A program made the translations under genes and the position numbers. From Bondarzewia mesenterica (lineage: Eukaryota; Basidiomycota; Agaricomycetes; Russulales; Bondarzewiaceae), in NCBI GenBank assembly GCA_004802705.1, contig SGPL01000092.1, positions 1 through 64,000 of the forward strand: a DNA stretch of 64,000 nucleotides. Direction: 5' to 3'. Shown here piece by piece: positions 22,063-33,471 of this stretch (its first letter is position 1; the number at the start of each line of letters is the position of its first letter). The notes below the pieces were generated by a model, which worked only from the letters and a program-made list of their open reading frames with translations, was not told the origin of the DNA and ran no database searches.

Positions 22063-23206
22063 CGTACTGAGTGTATGCGAGAAATGGGCAGAAAATACGC
22101 GAATGTGTTGATCCTACTGGCGTCATGCCTTATATCCTTCATGCCAAGAAGACATGAAGCGCATGGTCAAGCATGGCTATTACTCAAAGCCGTGGCTAGC
22201 TTCCATGGTATTGCGGGCGGACCGTACGGCGACAGGTGACGCCATGTTCGTGATATTGGAAATGATACCGCGAATATGGTTGGAGGGCAGCAAGGAGGAA
22301 TGATTCATGTCACGAGACAGCAGGAACGCAACTTGAGAGAACTTGAGGCGCAATTTGTATTCTTTAGATCACTGCTGCTCAACCTTTGCAGCCGTCAGCT
22401 GTAGGGCAATATCCACAAGTTAATCCCGCTCGTTCAAGCTTACTCTTCAAGTCTTGCATGATCAGAGACACGTGAAGCAAACAAACTATCGTACCTTGCG
22501 TACCGTATGCCGAGAACAATTTCCACAATCCCAACTCGCTTCTCGTGAGTCTTGGCCAGGACGTACAAGAGGGAAAGAACAACGGATTAACTTCATTCTC
22601 GATGAGGCGGTCACGAGGCATCATTCGCCTCACACGTTGGTATGATCTGGTGTAAGTATTCACAGTATGCCGTCGGACGAGGCAGCTCAGAACTGCGTCA
22701 ACACGGGGTCTGAGTCCGTGCCGTCATCAGATGTTAGCATTGCGCACTAATTGATGACATCGTGCAAACAAGAAGGATAAATCCTGATTAAATGATCAAG
22801 AGCTGCAGTTGGAATGCTATCGGCCCGCAAAGATCATAGAGCCTCCTTTCTAATTGTGAGATCTTGAGACCTTTTCGCTTGAATAGCCAAAGGGAAGAAA
22901 AACACGTATCTCAATGAAAAGATGACCACGGGAGCAAATGCATCCGACGACTCCTTCGTGGGAGACTCAGAAGAGAGGCAAGAAAGTCAAGTGCAGAAGT
23001 CCAGGAAAACTGCGAGCCAATGGCAGAATCGGCATCGGCACGTGGGTTCCGCCGGCTCCATGATCCCCGTTGAATCTCCACAAGGCAAGTTCTCCAAGCC
23101 GGTAAGCAGCGCCTAGTGCAAACCAAAGACCCAAGGTCCAAGGAGCGCTATCGCAGGCAAATTCCCATGACAGAAATACACCAGCTCCTCGTTGTCTGCA
23201 ACTATC
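22063..23206. other. Divergent promoter region between PL26 and ATG27; no gene seen
   Basis: The two flanking genes point away from each other, so 1.1 kb of shared upstream sequence lies here. Small frames exist (22379-22663 minus, 22922-23116 plus, the latter 64 aa starting MTTGANASDDSF and ending about 90 bp before ATG27). The second could be an upstream ORF of the ATG27 mRNA; nothing more can be supported. Confidence 0.45.
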
Positions 23207-24664
23207 ATGATGTTTGCGACCTTTGTCCTCGCAATCGTCTCCAGTCTAGCTGCTGTCTCGGCCGTTGAGGTTGATTCGGGGACAGTGCCGTTGAAATCTC
23301 TCACGGAAGGCTGTCGATTCGCTATCGGGCGAAGGAATTACAATCTTTGTCCACTCTTCAATGGCGTGCGGGGACGGAGAAAGACGATGGAGTTCGAAAA
23401 TCAGACACCGCCGACGGTCACGAAAGTTGTGTACGATCTGAGCCTAGATGGGCCATTGGAGAGAAACACTACACTGCCTGAGCATGAGCAGGTGTGCGCT
23501 TTCTGCTGATTTACGATTAACCTACTAGCGCTGACGTTTTCCATTCAGTGTGCCGATGGTACTTGGTTCTGTATGACGAGTGAGCAGTCGATTGAACCAT
23601 ACATTGTTTGACAGTTCATCTCAACGACCTGCAAACGTATTACGGCAGCCATAAACCGCCGTCCGGACCACCGCTCGGAGGCTCCCAGAATTTTGCAGGT
23701 TGTACCAGTAGTCGCCAATTTCTCCAAGAAAGCCTTGTCTCCCTCTTCCGAGCGTTTTGCTGTCCACGCAATGCTTGGCAAAGCATCGGACGAACATATG
23801 CCTCGTATGTACCTACAACGTATGACAAGTAATTCCCTACTGACATCTGTTTCCCAACAGCTCCTCTGTGGATTCACTTGACGGGCGGACACTACGTGGA
23901 CAAGCCCCAGAAGGGTCTAATCCACTTCATCTGTGATCTCAACGCACCAGATGTGAGCCCTTATCTGTGTGCTATTTCTGCACGGGTCCCCAAAACCTTC
24001 ACGACGTCATCTTGATTCCCATGTCCTTTACTGGGCACTGACCGATAGCAAACATAGCCCTCAGAACCCACATTTGGCTGGTCGTTCAACGGCACGCATA
24101 CGTTTAACTGGAGAACGAAGCATTCGTGTGCAAGCGTCCAAGCGGCACCCCAGCAGCCGCAACCAACCTCTCCTCCCGAAGATGCACCAGCCGAAGACCA
24201 TAACCCGCCTCCGACGGAAGTGCTCGACCCGCCTACAGAGCATGACGGACAAAAGCTTACCGAACCCCCATCTTTGTCTGACGGCTCCCGCCACGCAATA
24301 ACTACCATCCTTCTTTGCACGACGTAAGTTCTTGTCATACACTAAATTAGTTTATTATTTCCCGACATGGATTTCTATGCGACACAGCGCAGGATTATTT
24401 CTCGTTGGCTACCTCATCGTACATCCGCCTTCCCCCATCCGCAGGCGTCTCACACCATACGTCCGATCTTTCCGTCGCTCACGCTTCCGAGGCGCTATCG
24501 GAGAGTCGAAACTTCTCCAATGGGCCCAGGAAGACATGGCATTGATGGAGGAGGACGAAATGGTAAATGCACACGGAGAGAACATCTTCGGGTTGGACGA
24601 GCATATCCCTTTGAAGCCCAGCCCCAAGAAGGGGCTGATGTCGAACTACGGAACGACCAGATGA
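23207..24664 (+). CDS. ATG27: Autophagy protein Atg27 (MRH-domain type I membrane protein)
   Basis: Exons 23207-23491, 23549-23579, 23649-23804, 23861-23952, 24058-24323 and 24388-24664 join in phase to 368 aa. Seen in order: signal peptide (MMFATFVLAIVSSLAAVSA), lumenal domain with RNYNLCPLFNG, TPPTVTKVVYDLSL, EQCADGTWFCMT, INRRPDHRSEAPRILQVVP, LWIHLTGGHYVDKPQKG and HFICDLNAP, paired cysteines as in mannose-6-phosphate-receptor-homology domains, a Pro/Glu-rich stalk, one membrane span (ITTILLCTTAGLFLVGYLIV) and a cytosolic tail with GENIFGLDEH. Atg27 cycles Atg9 vesicles between Golgi, endosome and the phagophore site in yeast. Two ATGs stand in tandem at 23207 and 23210; either can start it. 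It converges with ATG12. Confidence 0.85.
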
Positions 24665-24832
24665 GATACCGGACGGATGCAGATTTAGGAATTGCTGATG
24701 GATTACGCGCGACGACCTGAAAAGAACGGATGGAACGGGATCTGATTGACTACTTCATGTATCGTACGTTCTCATGTACCTCTGGATACATTATAGATGA
24801 AACCGTCCTATGTAGAATTCTGTTGTTACATA

Positions 24833-25474
24833 TTAACCCCAAGCAGCTGTAGTGCTAGAGAGCGGTCAATATCGACATCTCAGATTGGCGTGGAGGAGAC
24901 AGAACGCACCTGTAATTTACAATCAGGTGGCCATCCGTAGCAAACGACTGCCCAGAGACGTAGTGAATAAGTATTAGGACAATGCTCTCAACAGCATTGG
25001 GGGGACAGAACTCACGCGGTACAAATTCGCGACCGTATCGTCAGGGGCAGGCGAGAAGGCCAGATTAATGTACGTGAACTGTAAAGCGACCACACAACAG
25101 GGACCGTTTATTATGACAGCAAATGGACCTGGAAGAGATGAAGATACACACCAACGGCTCCCCGGGTTTCCATCCCAACTCCTTCCTCAAGAATTGTATC
25201 ACCGCCTGAAACCGATTCGAAACCGTCACCTTGAAGAAATTCTGCTTCATGATAGGTGCATTTCCAACCGCTTTGAAACGTACGACGACTATGCGATACA
25301 TGGCTCCCATCAGCGAAGAGGAAAGGAAAGAGACATAGTCAGGCATGCGCACCTTTCGAAGGATCTTTTTTTCCTGTACGTCTCGAGCGCACTGAGGCCC
25401 TCCGCGAGCGCGTCGCCGCTCGCCCAGGAGGGCACCGTGTGGGAATGTGCGTCCGGGCTGCCCGTCAGCGCCAT
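24833..25474 (-). CDS. ATG12: Ubiquitin-like autophagy protein Atg12, with a one-base frameshift
   Basis: Five exons on the minus strand encode [10 protein letters not shown].., then [76 protein letters not shown] and YSTTAAWG followed by TAA at 24835-24833. These are the signature blocks of Atg12, about 126 aa here. The C-terminal Gly is the residue joined by Atg7 and Atg10 to a lysine of Atg5; the Atg12-Atg5 conjugate drives Atg8 lipidation. Exon 1 (25474-25353) has seven T on the plus strand at 25366-25372. Six are needed to read ETYRKKDPSK into VVVRF and match the phase of the next exon (from 25288). Because the gene is single-copy and conserved, an assembly error is the likeliest cause. 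The last intron's acceptor (CTCTAG before CACTACAG) was chosen because it restores the canonical YSTT..WG end. Confidence 0.88.
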
Positions 25475-25905
25475 GTTGGACGGTTGCGTGCGTCGACGCT
25501 GATGATGTGGATTTTGGTAGGCACTGAGAGGGAACTGGCACTTCGGTGAGCTTGAATGCTTAGTACTGTACAGGCGAGGTGGGGATGTCGGCATTTGCCG
25601 AGAGGTTTGTAGTGCAAACAAGATGCAAATATGATAGGTCCGAGCTTGACTGAATTTTTTTTATTCGTCTGCGGGTCGATAAAGTGAACCTGAGTCGCAA
25701 GTTGTAAGAAAGTACCTCATTCAAGGACTCCTGAACGAGATGCAAGACAAGAGGACATATAAGACACAAAGGGATCGATAAAACACACTATAGTACGGTG
25801 CAAGTACTAACGAGATAGGACAAGCTTCTGGTATTCTACAACTACTTACGAACGGCACTACGAGACTGCAATATACACGTGAAGATAGCTGCCTGCAGTA
25901 CCGTT
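25475..25905. other. No gene seen; ATG12 upstream region
   Basis: About 430 bp between the ATG12 start and the stop of the minus-strand zinc-finger gene. No open frame with motifs. Confidence 0.5.
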
Positions 25906-27583
25906 TTAGATTGTTTTTCGCTTCTTGGCTGGTCGTGTCTCCGAGCTAGCACTGGACTCGTTCATAGTATAAACTGGTAAGGGGATATTGAGCTGCTCCA
26001 GCCGCTTCAGAGCAACGTCCTCAGCTTTTGCAACCTTGCAGCCGCCCTTGATATGCCGAGCGATCGACTCATCTCTCACGATGGGCAGGGAGCATAATGC
26101 ACAAACGCCACTCCTCCCCGCGAGGTGTACCAATCTGTCGAAATGCTTCGCCAAGCTTCCCCACTGCACGTGTTCTTTGCAACCCTCCCATTTGCACTCG
26201 ATCATCGCAGGCGTGGCTTTCTGCGGCTTCCCACCGTGGAAGGCCTCTATGTGTTGTCTGGCAGCCTTACCATTATTAGCGAACTCGCGCTGGCAGGGAC
26301 CATTGGCGTCGAGCCATGCACACCGAACTGTCGTCTCTTCCCGGCGCACAAAAAGGGATTGCAGAAACCTAGTATCGTTAAGTGCCAAGGCCCAGTCCGT
26401 GCTTCGTTCGGAAGTACGCTTGAGTGTTTGTCTGGGAAATGACGGCGATGAGGGACCTGCTTGTGATGAATTGGTGATTGTCGCAGTACACGGCCGGGGG
26501 TATGTCCAACCAGTAGTGGATGCCGCGGAACTGTGAATACTCCATGTGTTAAATGAATTCCAGAGCTGGCTGCGATGAACACGCACACAGAAGTAATGTT
26601 TTCCTTCCCCGGCGCTATATTTGTGAATCGGGTTTTGGGCGTAAATGTCGTTGCAACAGCTACATTAGCATCGTTGGCTCTTCATTTGGCCCACGTCAGA
26701 ACAGAAGGAGATCCAATAATCGAGGTGGCGCTTACAACGCAAGGTTCTTGCCAAAATACCTTTGGGTATTCGAGGACATGAGGGGGGCGTAAGCTGGCGT
26801 AGGCCAATGTGCGCTTGTCGAAATGTCGCTCCCAGTTAATGAGCCCGCAGGGGACTGAGTCAAGTCAATATTCGGGGCCGCGCTTGATGGCGACGATGAA
26901 GCTGACGAGCAGGTAGCAGAATAATCTGCAGAGAAGGGGGAGGCGTAAGACAACGCATACGTGCTCGCGGAAGTGTCGCTTCCTTTCGACGAGCCCGCAG
27001 ACGAATAATTCAAGTCGAGGCTCGATGCTGTGCTTGATGGCGACGATAGAAAAGGCGAGCAGGTAGCAGAATGGTATGCAGAGAGAGGCGTTTCATCGTT
27101 CGGCGGATCTGAACGCGACCAGTTTTCATGGGCAGTCTCGGCAGCTTTGATGATAGCACTTGAAACAAACAGAGTGAGCTACAGGTTAATGTCAAATACG
27201 AAACCCACACACTCAAGTTCCAACTTTAGGCTCTCTCGGACCTCCGGCGTTGTCCCACTGGACGTGGATAAAGAATCAACGGGAGCAAGTCATAATGTGA
27301 GGTTGTGGCACACTCCACTTACGGTGTGTCCAGCACCCTGTCGAGGGTTACCTTGAACAAAGATATCCTCGCATCAACTGAAAGAGGCGCAGAGGAAGAA
27401 GAGAAGGAAGAACCGGTAACAGGAACCGCAGACATGACAGGATATGAAATAGGTCCCCGCCGATTCGCTTGCGTGAGCGTATAAGATGATAGGGGCGACT
27501 TGAGAGGCGGGGTGAGTATCGAGGAATGCCAGAAAGGGGATCGGTCTTATATGTTTTGCCCTGGCACGGCCAAATTTTGCCAT
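25906..27583 (-). CDS. C2H2-like zinc-finger protein with Ser-rich repeat region
   Basis: Exons 27583-27427, 27377-27323, 27257-27213, 27158-26760 and 26569-25906 join in phase to 439 aa. Order: a short N-terminal part (MAKFGRARAKHIRPIPFLAF, SCHVCGVDARI), a Ser/Ala-rich middle with two copies of a 52-residue repeat, then a C-terminal zinc-finger block: CAWLDANGPCQREF..RQHIEAFHGG, IECKWEGCKEHVQWGSLAKH and VCALCSLPIVRDESIARHIK. The tail ends RPAKKRKTI, a likely nuclear signal. The fingers resemble GLI-type CxW..C fingers but with irregular spacing. It is a paralogue of the plus-strand gene at 45708-47563 (shared CKWEGC, GSLAKH and RLxxLxIxLP blocks). Probably a nuclear DNA- or RNA-binding regulator; no target can be inferred. 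Confidence 0.72.
26787..27094 (-). repeat. 156-bp tandem duplication inside the zinc-finger gene
   Basis: Unit A starts at 26787 and unit B at 26943, both with GCGTAAG. Each encodes about 52 residues of the form xYSATCSxxxSSPSSxxxxxDL..SxAGSxxGSDxSxS. The unit length is a multiple of three, so the frame is kept. The copies are diverged at many positions, so the duplication is not recent. Confidence 0.8.
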
Positions 27584-29020
27584 TGCATATGTGTAAGTGG
27601 CCAAAACGTGACAATGAAGCCACGACTGTAGTCAAAGCCCATCTGGCGCGACCACATGCTCCGCGAGTGCCATGATCGATCCTGCTTTGGCAGTCAAGCA
27701 TGGCTCAGCGGTATCATTTTAGCCTCCGAAGAATTGATGCAGCGCAGTTGCGAGACATCTTCATTTCAAAAAAATCCGGCACATACTATATATCTTCCGT
27801 TCCTATATTGTCAACTGGTCTAAGGAACAAGGGGAGCGAGGAAACGCACCTCTCAGCTATCCAGTCAAAGCACCATCTTTGAGCAGCCTTGTATTATTGT
27901 CAGTACTACAGGTCCTCTGACAATCCAACCAACGGCAATCCAAACAGCGCGCCTCGCTTCGGGATGGTGATTTTAACAGTCCGAAAACTCACAAAAGGGC
28001 AGCATCGGCTTCCGTCCGTTAATCTACTGGAAAGGCTCTAGCGAGTATTTGTAGCGGATGTTCATGTCCCTTCCGCCTTGAGCTCGAGCGCCCGCGCCCT
28101 AAGACTAGACGCGCTGAGAAGATAGCCTTTAATGGCGGCAACCAGCGGCAACCCCTTCTTGCAAGTCGTCCACGACACGAAGCCCCGTGCACAGCACTGA
28201 AACGCACGTACGGAAAAATCTGCATGACCCCGGGGAGCTCGCCGTATATTCCTAGAGGCTGGGCGGAAGGGTCAGTGTCGATTATGAGAAGACGGGAGAG
28301 GGAAGTGGTATGTAGCTTACGGAGGCTGCCAGTGATGCACACTTACTTTTGCTTTCAGCGCCTTTTTCCCTTCTGCACTATTATCCTCGTAGCTCCAGGG
28401 GTTGAAGGAGAAAGAAACGAAGGGAGGAGCTGACTGACTGGAAGTGATTTCATGGTTTATTATATGATGTTTAAATAAGTCGATTGTTTCGGAAAGTTCG
28501 ATTGATTTTATCGAGGTCGTACCCGATAGGGCAAGAAAGATGTCCCCATTGAACGATTGATGGTACAGAAAGTAGTTGTGCGCACTGCGGCGTAAGTAAC
28601 TTGAAGTAAGATCGTGTCAGTAAAGAAAGATGGGCACGGAAACGCCCTAAAAGGAAAGCATGTAAGAGTAAGTTGTAACGAGACAACAAAAACATTGTGA
28701 CTACAGCCCAATCAAAACAGCGCAGTAGTAGAGTCGGAGTCCTTTTACTGCTGCCAGTCAATCAAGAAACCAAAGAAAAATAAATAACACTGAGGTTGCA
28801 TGCGAGTGACGCGTTCAAGACCGCGGGGAAGCGGCTGCTACATCCTTTGGGCGCTTCTTCTCTGAGTACCCTTCTCCTTCCTCACCGTTTAGACGTCCAA
28901 CCTGAGTCTCCTCCAGCCTTTGGTCGCTAAATCATCTGACGCCAATCCTCATTGTTCTACCTTCTTGTTCATCTTGCGAGAGGCGTCGGGGGCGGACCGG
29001 CCTCCGCATCGGGATTCAAG
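27584..29020. other. No convincing gene
   Basis: The best candidate is a minus-strand frame at 28019-28342 (SRLLIIDTDPSAQPLGIYGE..). Another frame there reads LPLVAAIKGYLLSASSLR, ending TGA near 28070, so a small split gene on the minus strand is possible. I could not build a consistent exon chain. The rest is short frames. Confidence 0.35.
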
Positions 29021-29164
29021 ATGAGGTTGTCCGGAGTGTTCGAGCGCATGAACGCGCATGATTCTGGTGAGTTTCGCCTGATGAGGGCCAGGTCGCCCTG
29101 TGTTTTCGTGATTGCTCTTTCTTTGCTGGCAGCCGTATTATTAGGGGCGATTGTGACTGCTTAG
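29021..29164 (+). CDS. Small single-span membrane protein, hypothetical
   Basis: A 47-residue ORF, MRLSGVFERMNAHDSGEFRL.., with a basic stretch (MRARSP) and one hydrophobic C-terminal segment (FVIALSLLAAVLLGAIV). This is a tail-anchor-like layout. Its TAG (29162-29164) overlaps the TAA (29163-29161) of the minus-strand gene. The basic-then-hydrophobic order argues for a real tail-anchored peptide; shortness and lack of known homology argue against. Confidence 0.35.
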   Translation: MRLSGVFERMNAHDSGEFRLMRARSPCVFVIALSLLAAVLLGAIVTA

Positions 29165-32128
29165 TGAGCCCATCTCGATGCACTGAGGCCAGAGTCTGCG
29201 AGAGGTTGAAACCTCGGCGCTTGGATCAATTGTGATGGGCTGCTGTTGACGCTGTTGACGAAAGGCTTGGGACCCTTTGCGATGCGCCCTCCACGGTGGT
29301 CCGATGTGCTATGTCCGCGTCCGCGTCCGCGGCCACGTCCACCCCGAGTCGCCTTGCCACGAGAAACCGGTTTCGAATTGCCAGGAGCGTGAATTGACGC
29401 GTTTAAACTCCTGTTGGCGTCCTTGTCGTCAAGGCGTAGTTCAGCCTGAGATGCATATGAGCCTTGACGAGCGCCGCGCGTCTTGTTCGACTTATATGGT
29501 GAATCGCGGCCGTTCGGTTTTTTGGGCTCATCCGCTGGTGCGACAGCCCAGTTGGGTCGGTCAGGTGTGTGGACGGGGATTGACTTGCAGTTTTCCGTGG
29601 TTGCATCAGCCCAGTTGTGGCGATCTGTTGTGTGGACGGGTGTAGGGGACGGATTGGTCCAGTTGGGCATCTGGACAGGATATTCCATGTTGGGGCGATC
29701 TACCGATTGGACGGGCGTGGGGGACGTGCTGGGCGCATCCGCTGGTGCAACAGTTGAGCTCGTTTGGTCGGGTGTGTAGAGGGGGGTCGAGTTGGAGTTC
29801 TCCGTGGTTTCCATGGCCCAGTCCAGGCGATCTGGCATTTGGATGGGCGTGGCGGTTGAGTTGGGCCAGCCCGTGGCAGCCCCGTGTAGGCTATCTTCTA
29901 TGTGGACGGGGGCGAGAGGCAGCTTGAACGCATCCTCTGGTGCAAGAGTCGAGTTGAGCAGGTCGGGCGTGAGCACGGGGCTATACTTGGGACCTTCCAT
30001 GGCTTCCACGGTCAAGTTCGAGCGATCTGCTACTTGGATGGGTATAGGGGAAAGGTTGGACTCGTCCGCTAATGCAACAACCCAGTCAGGTAGGTCGGGC
30101 ATGTGAACAGGGATAGACTTACCATATTCCATGGCCGTTACAGCTCCGTTGGGAAGATCTGCCATTTGAACGGGCCTGGGGGACGTGTTGGGCTCCTCAT
30201 CTGATGCAACAGTCGAGTTCGCGGGCGTGTGGACGGGGACCAAGTCGGGGTTCTCTACGGCATCCGCGGCCCAGTTTGAGCTATCTGATGTGTGGACATA
30301 CGTGGGGGAAAGGGTAGGCTCCTCCGCTGGTGCAACAACTCAGTTAGGTTGGTCGGGTGTGCGGACAGGGATAAACTTACGATATTCTGTGGTTACCACT
30401 GCCCCGTCGGGGAGATCTGCCATTTCGACGGGTGCGGGGGACGGACTGGACCGGTCGGACGTCTGGACGGGGAAAGACTCAGGATCTTCCATGACTGCCA
30501 AGACCCCGTGTGGGCTGTCTTCCATGTGGATGGACGCGGGAGACGGGTTGAGCTCACCCGCCGGTGCAAGAGTCGAGTTGGGTAGGTCGGGCGTGTGCAC
30601 GGTGATAGGTTTGGGATCTTCCTTGGCTTCCGCGGTCCCATACGAGTGATCTGTTATTTGGACGGGCATGGTAAAAAGGTTGGACTCGTCCGCTAGTGCA
30701 AGCGCCGAGTTTGGTGAGTCGGGCGTGTGCATGGGAATTGACTTAGTATCTTCCATAGCTTCTATGGCCCAGTTTGAGCTATTTCCGGTGTCGACAGGCG
30801 TGGGGGAAGGGTTGAGCTCGTCCGCTGGTGAAACAGTCGTGTTCGGTCGGTCGGCCGTGTGGACAGGGATCGAGTCGGAGTTCTCTGCTGCTTCCGCGGC
30901 CCAGTTTAAGCTATCTCCTGTGTGGACGGGCGTGGGGGAAGGGTTGGGCTCGTTCGTTGGTGCAACAGTCGGGTTCGGTCGGTCGGACATGTGAACGGGG
31001 ATTGACTTATGATCTTCCGTGGCTGCCATGACCCCATTGGGGAGATCTGACATTTGGACGGGCGCGAGGGACGGGTTGACCAATGGGGCGTTATCTGACA
31101 TGGGTTGTTCAGTTGTCGGACTAGCCATGGGGGAAGTGGGCAGAGATGCGACTGATTGGGCAGAAGACTCGTTGACATCTGACGATGAAGTAACGCTGGT
31201 TTCCGTGGACGTTTGGGCGACCAAAGTCGGGACGCGAGAGGCGGATAATGGTAGTGTGGCACTGGCATCATTCTTCTCGCTGATCAATTCAGAACCCTCT
31301 GATTGAATGGAAGACTGAGGGAGTGGAGAGACCGATGCCAGGGCGGGTGGTACAGAGACCAAGATGAAGCCTTCACTTTCGTGTGTGTTCGTGTCCCGCT
31401 CCATTTCGACATTTGCTGATTGCGTCGCGATAGTGGCAACGGGGGTTTCCAAGAGTACGGAGACGTCAAATGCAGCCTGAACACGGATCAGTTACGAAGA
31501 CCCGATCATGTTAACATATTTTACTTACCGGTGCAAGTGAAATGACCTCGCCTAGCTGGAGCAATGGTGGCATCGGCGATTCCAGACGTACATCTTCCAA
31601 AGAAGACCCACAACTAGTCCGGCGCTTGTTGGAGATCTGCGCAAATGAATCGATAGATATGAATGATTAGGCATGATGGATAGTGAAGATACGCACCAAA
31701 CACAGTCCACTGAGCGTAACAAAGGCGACGGCCATTATCAAAACCCATGCATAGATGCAGTATTCGCCTTTGATGATGGAGATCTTTCTGACATTGCTAA
31801 AACCCATGTATGGACCAGCCCCGGTGTAGTTCAGCTGGTCGACGTAAGTGGGGGTATTCATTGGCTGAGGTCCGTGAAGGTCAGTCACGCGGGACGGAGG
31901 GGCATAATCGTCGTAGGAGGAAGTAGCTATGTGTGGCCCCTCCACTACTAGTATGGGGTCGGTGGCTGCGGGTCCTCCGATGAGTTTGCGGACGATAATC
32001 GAGAGCGTGTGTACCGGGGTGAAGTAGGACAGAGACGGGGAGAAATTGTGGAAAACCGCCAAGCGTACGGGTGCGTTGACTATGAGGTTGGCCACCGAAA
32101 AGGCGGCGATGAGAACGAGGATCAACAT
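29161..32128 (-). CDS. Two-span membrane protein with Pro/Ser/Thr-rich repeats and Gly-Arg tail, one in-frame stop
   Basis: Start ATG at 32128 (MLILVLIAAFSVANLIVNAP, a signal or membrane segment). About 100 residues follow, with YVDQLNYTGAGPYMGFSN, then a second span (YAWVLIMAVAFVTLSGLCL), an intron, a small exon (ISNKRRTSCGSS..GEVISLAP), another intron and a long last exon. That exon carries about a dozen degenerate repeats of roughly 43 residues built from PVHTPDRPN, NWAVAPADEPN and SPTPV pieces, then a Gly-Arg-rich stretch (RGGRGRGRGRG) and the stop at 29163-29161. One repeat has TGA (30342-30340) where sister repeats have TGG in AAC-TGG-GCT; the frame stays open on both sides. Topology suggests a long repeat-bearing tail. 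Function unknown. The TGA may mark a pseudogene, a truncated allele or a sequencing error. Confidence 0.55.
29500..31090 (-). repeat. Degenerate tandem repeat array, period about 130 bp
   Basis: The plus strand shows GGTCGGGYRTGTGNACGGG every 125-200 bp (near 29557, 29766, 29960, 30095, 30226, 30351, 30584, 30716, 30850, 30978). Between these are GGCCCAGTT..GATCTG and GGACGGGCGTGGGGGA segments. It codes for the repeats of the membrane protein on the minus strand. Confidence 0.8.
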
Positions 32129-33471
32129 GATCCCGCGAGATATCGAGTGAGACCCAGAGAGATGTCTTTGGAGTGGAGTGCTAGGTGCCTGTTGAGTAGA
32201 TGGTAGCAGGAGGGAACTTGAAGAAAGCTGTGGCACTCGAAATGGCGAACCGGTTTTGTTGGCGGAGTGTGGCGGCCAAAGCGGAGAATACCTGTATGCC
32301 TTCGTCAACTTTAATATGCAAACAAGGATTATCCGAGCGTATTCGTTCGACTTATGATGTGTCGTGCGATGGCCACCAATGGCACCAACGCGTCCGGCGA
32401 GTTTGACGCGGAGTGAATGATGGATCACGTGACTATCAATGATATGACGGGAACAATTGAAAACAAGGACGCTTTGTGCCCAGTGTGCGCCGTGGTGACA
32501 AGGAGTTCTTTTTATTTCTAACACTTGGCTGTACAACATGTATAGTTAAGACTGCAGGTGAGTCCAAAGTGTACATGTGGGAATGTACTGAGCTGCGAGA
32601 ACAGAGGGTGAACAACGATTTACATCGGCGCTCCAACGGACCAACCGCAAGATAAGGTTACGGTGAACGGAAGCATGAATATCATAACGGGCGGATGTAT
32701 TTCCGATCAACGGGCCTCGTAGCCCGGACGTCTGTCGCCTGTTCTGATAGTATCTCATTCCAACAGCACGAAGAAGGCAAAAGGTCGAACCCCTGAAAAG
32801 GAAACAAGCCGTTCAAAAGATGACACATAAGTGTAGGACATCTCAACTTAGGGAAGCGAATAGCAACTCTAGTAGTAGTCGTGTCGTACTGTTTGATCTA
32901 TGAAGGGGGTTCAGCCGGCCGAAATCATTGAAATGATGACCGAAGATGTCGATGAGCGCTGAGCGCTGAGCAGTGGGCACAGATGATCGTGGGCACAGAT
33001 GATCGCAATCGGGAAGACCAAATGTTCGCCCAAAACTGGCGAAGTCAACAAATGAGCAGATACGGCGCGACATTAATGAAAGGCATTTTGACAAGCCCCG
33101 TGGCTGGCGACATACGGATGGGGAGGAACTAGATACTTTAAGAAACTGAAAACGGATGAGAAGAATGAAGTCCAGATAGAACAGGATTCTTAGAAGGCAG
33201 CGTGTGCGGTAGTGAATGGAGGATTATGACAACTATTGTGAGAATTTGTGACGACGATTGTAGCTGAAAACGATTAGCTCGCGACGTTGTTGCGCTTGAG
33301 ATGCATGTAGAAAGGACGGATTCACTCTTACCAATTAAAAGACCATGAGAGTTCTTGTTTCAGCTGGTGTATGATCGCTCTTTCAAGAGACAACGTACCG
33401 GAATGCGAGAATTTCGCATCACACTGCAGAGAACCGTGACCTGACCGAACATCAGTCCCCACGTTCAATTT
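32129..33471. other. No gene seen
   Basis: Contains a short direct repeat (GTGGGCACAGATGATC twice at 32972-33003) and AGCGCTG repeats at 32952-32968. No supported exon. Confidence 0.45.
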
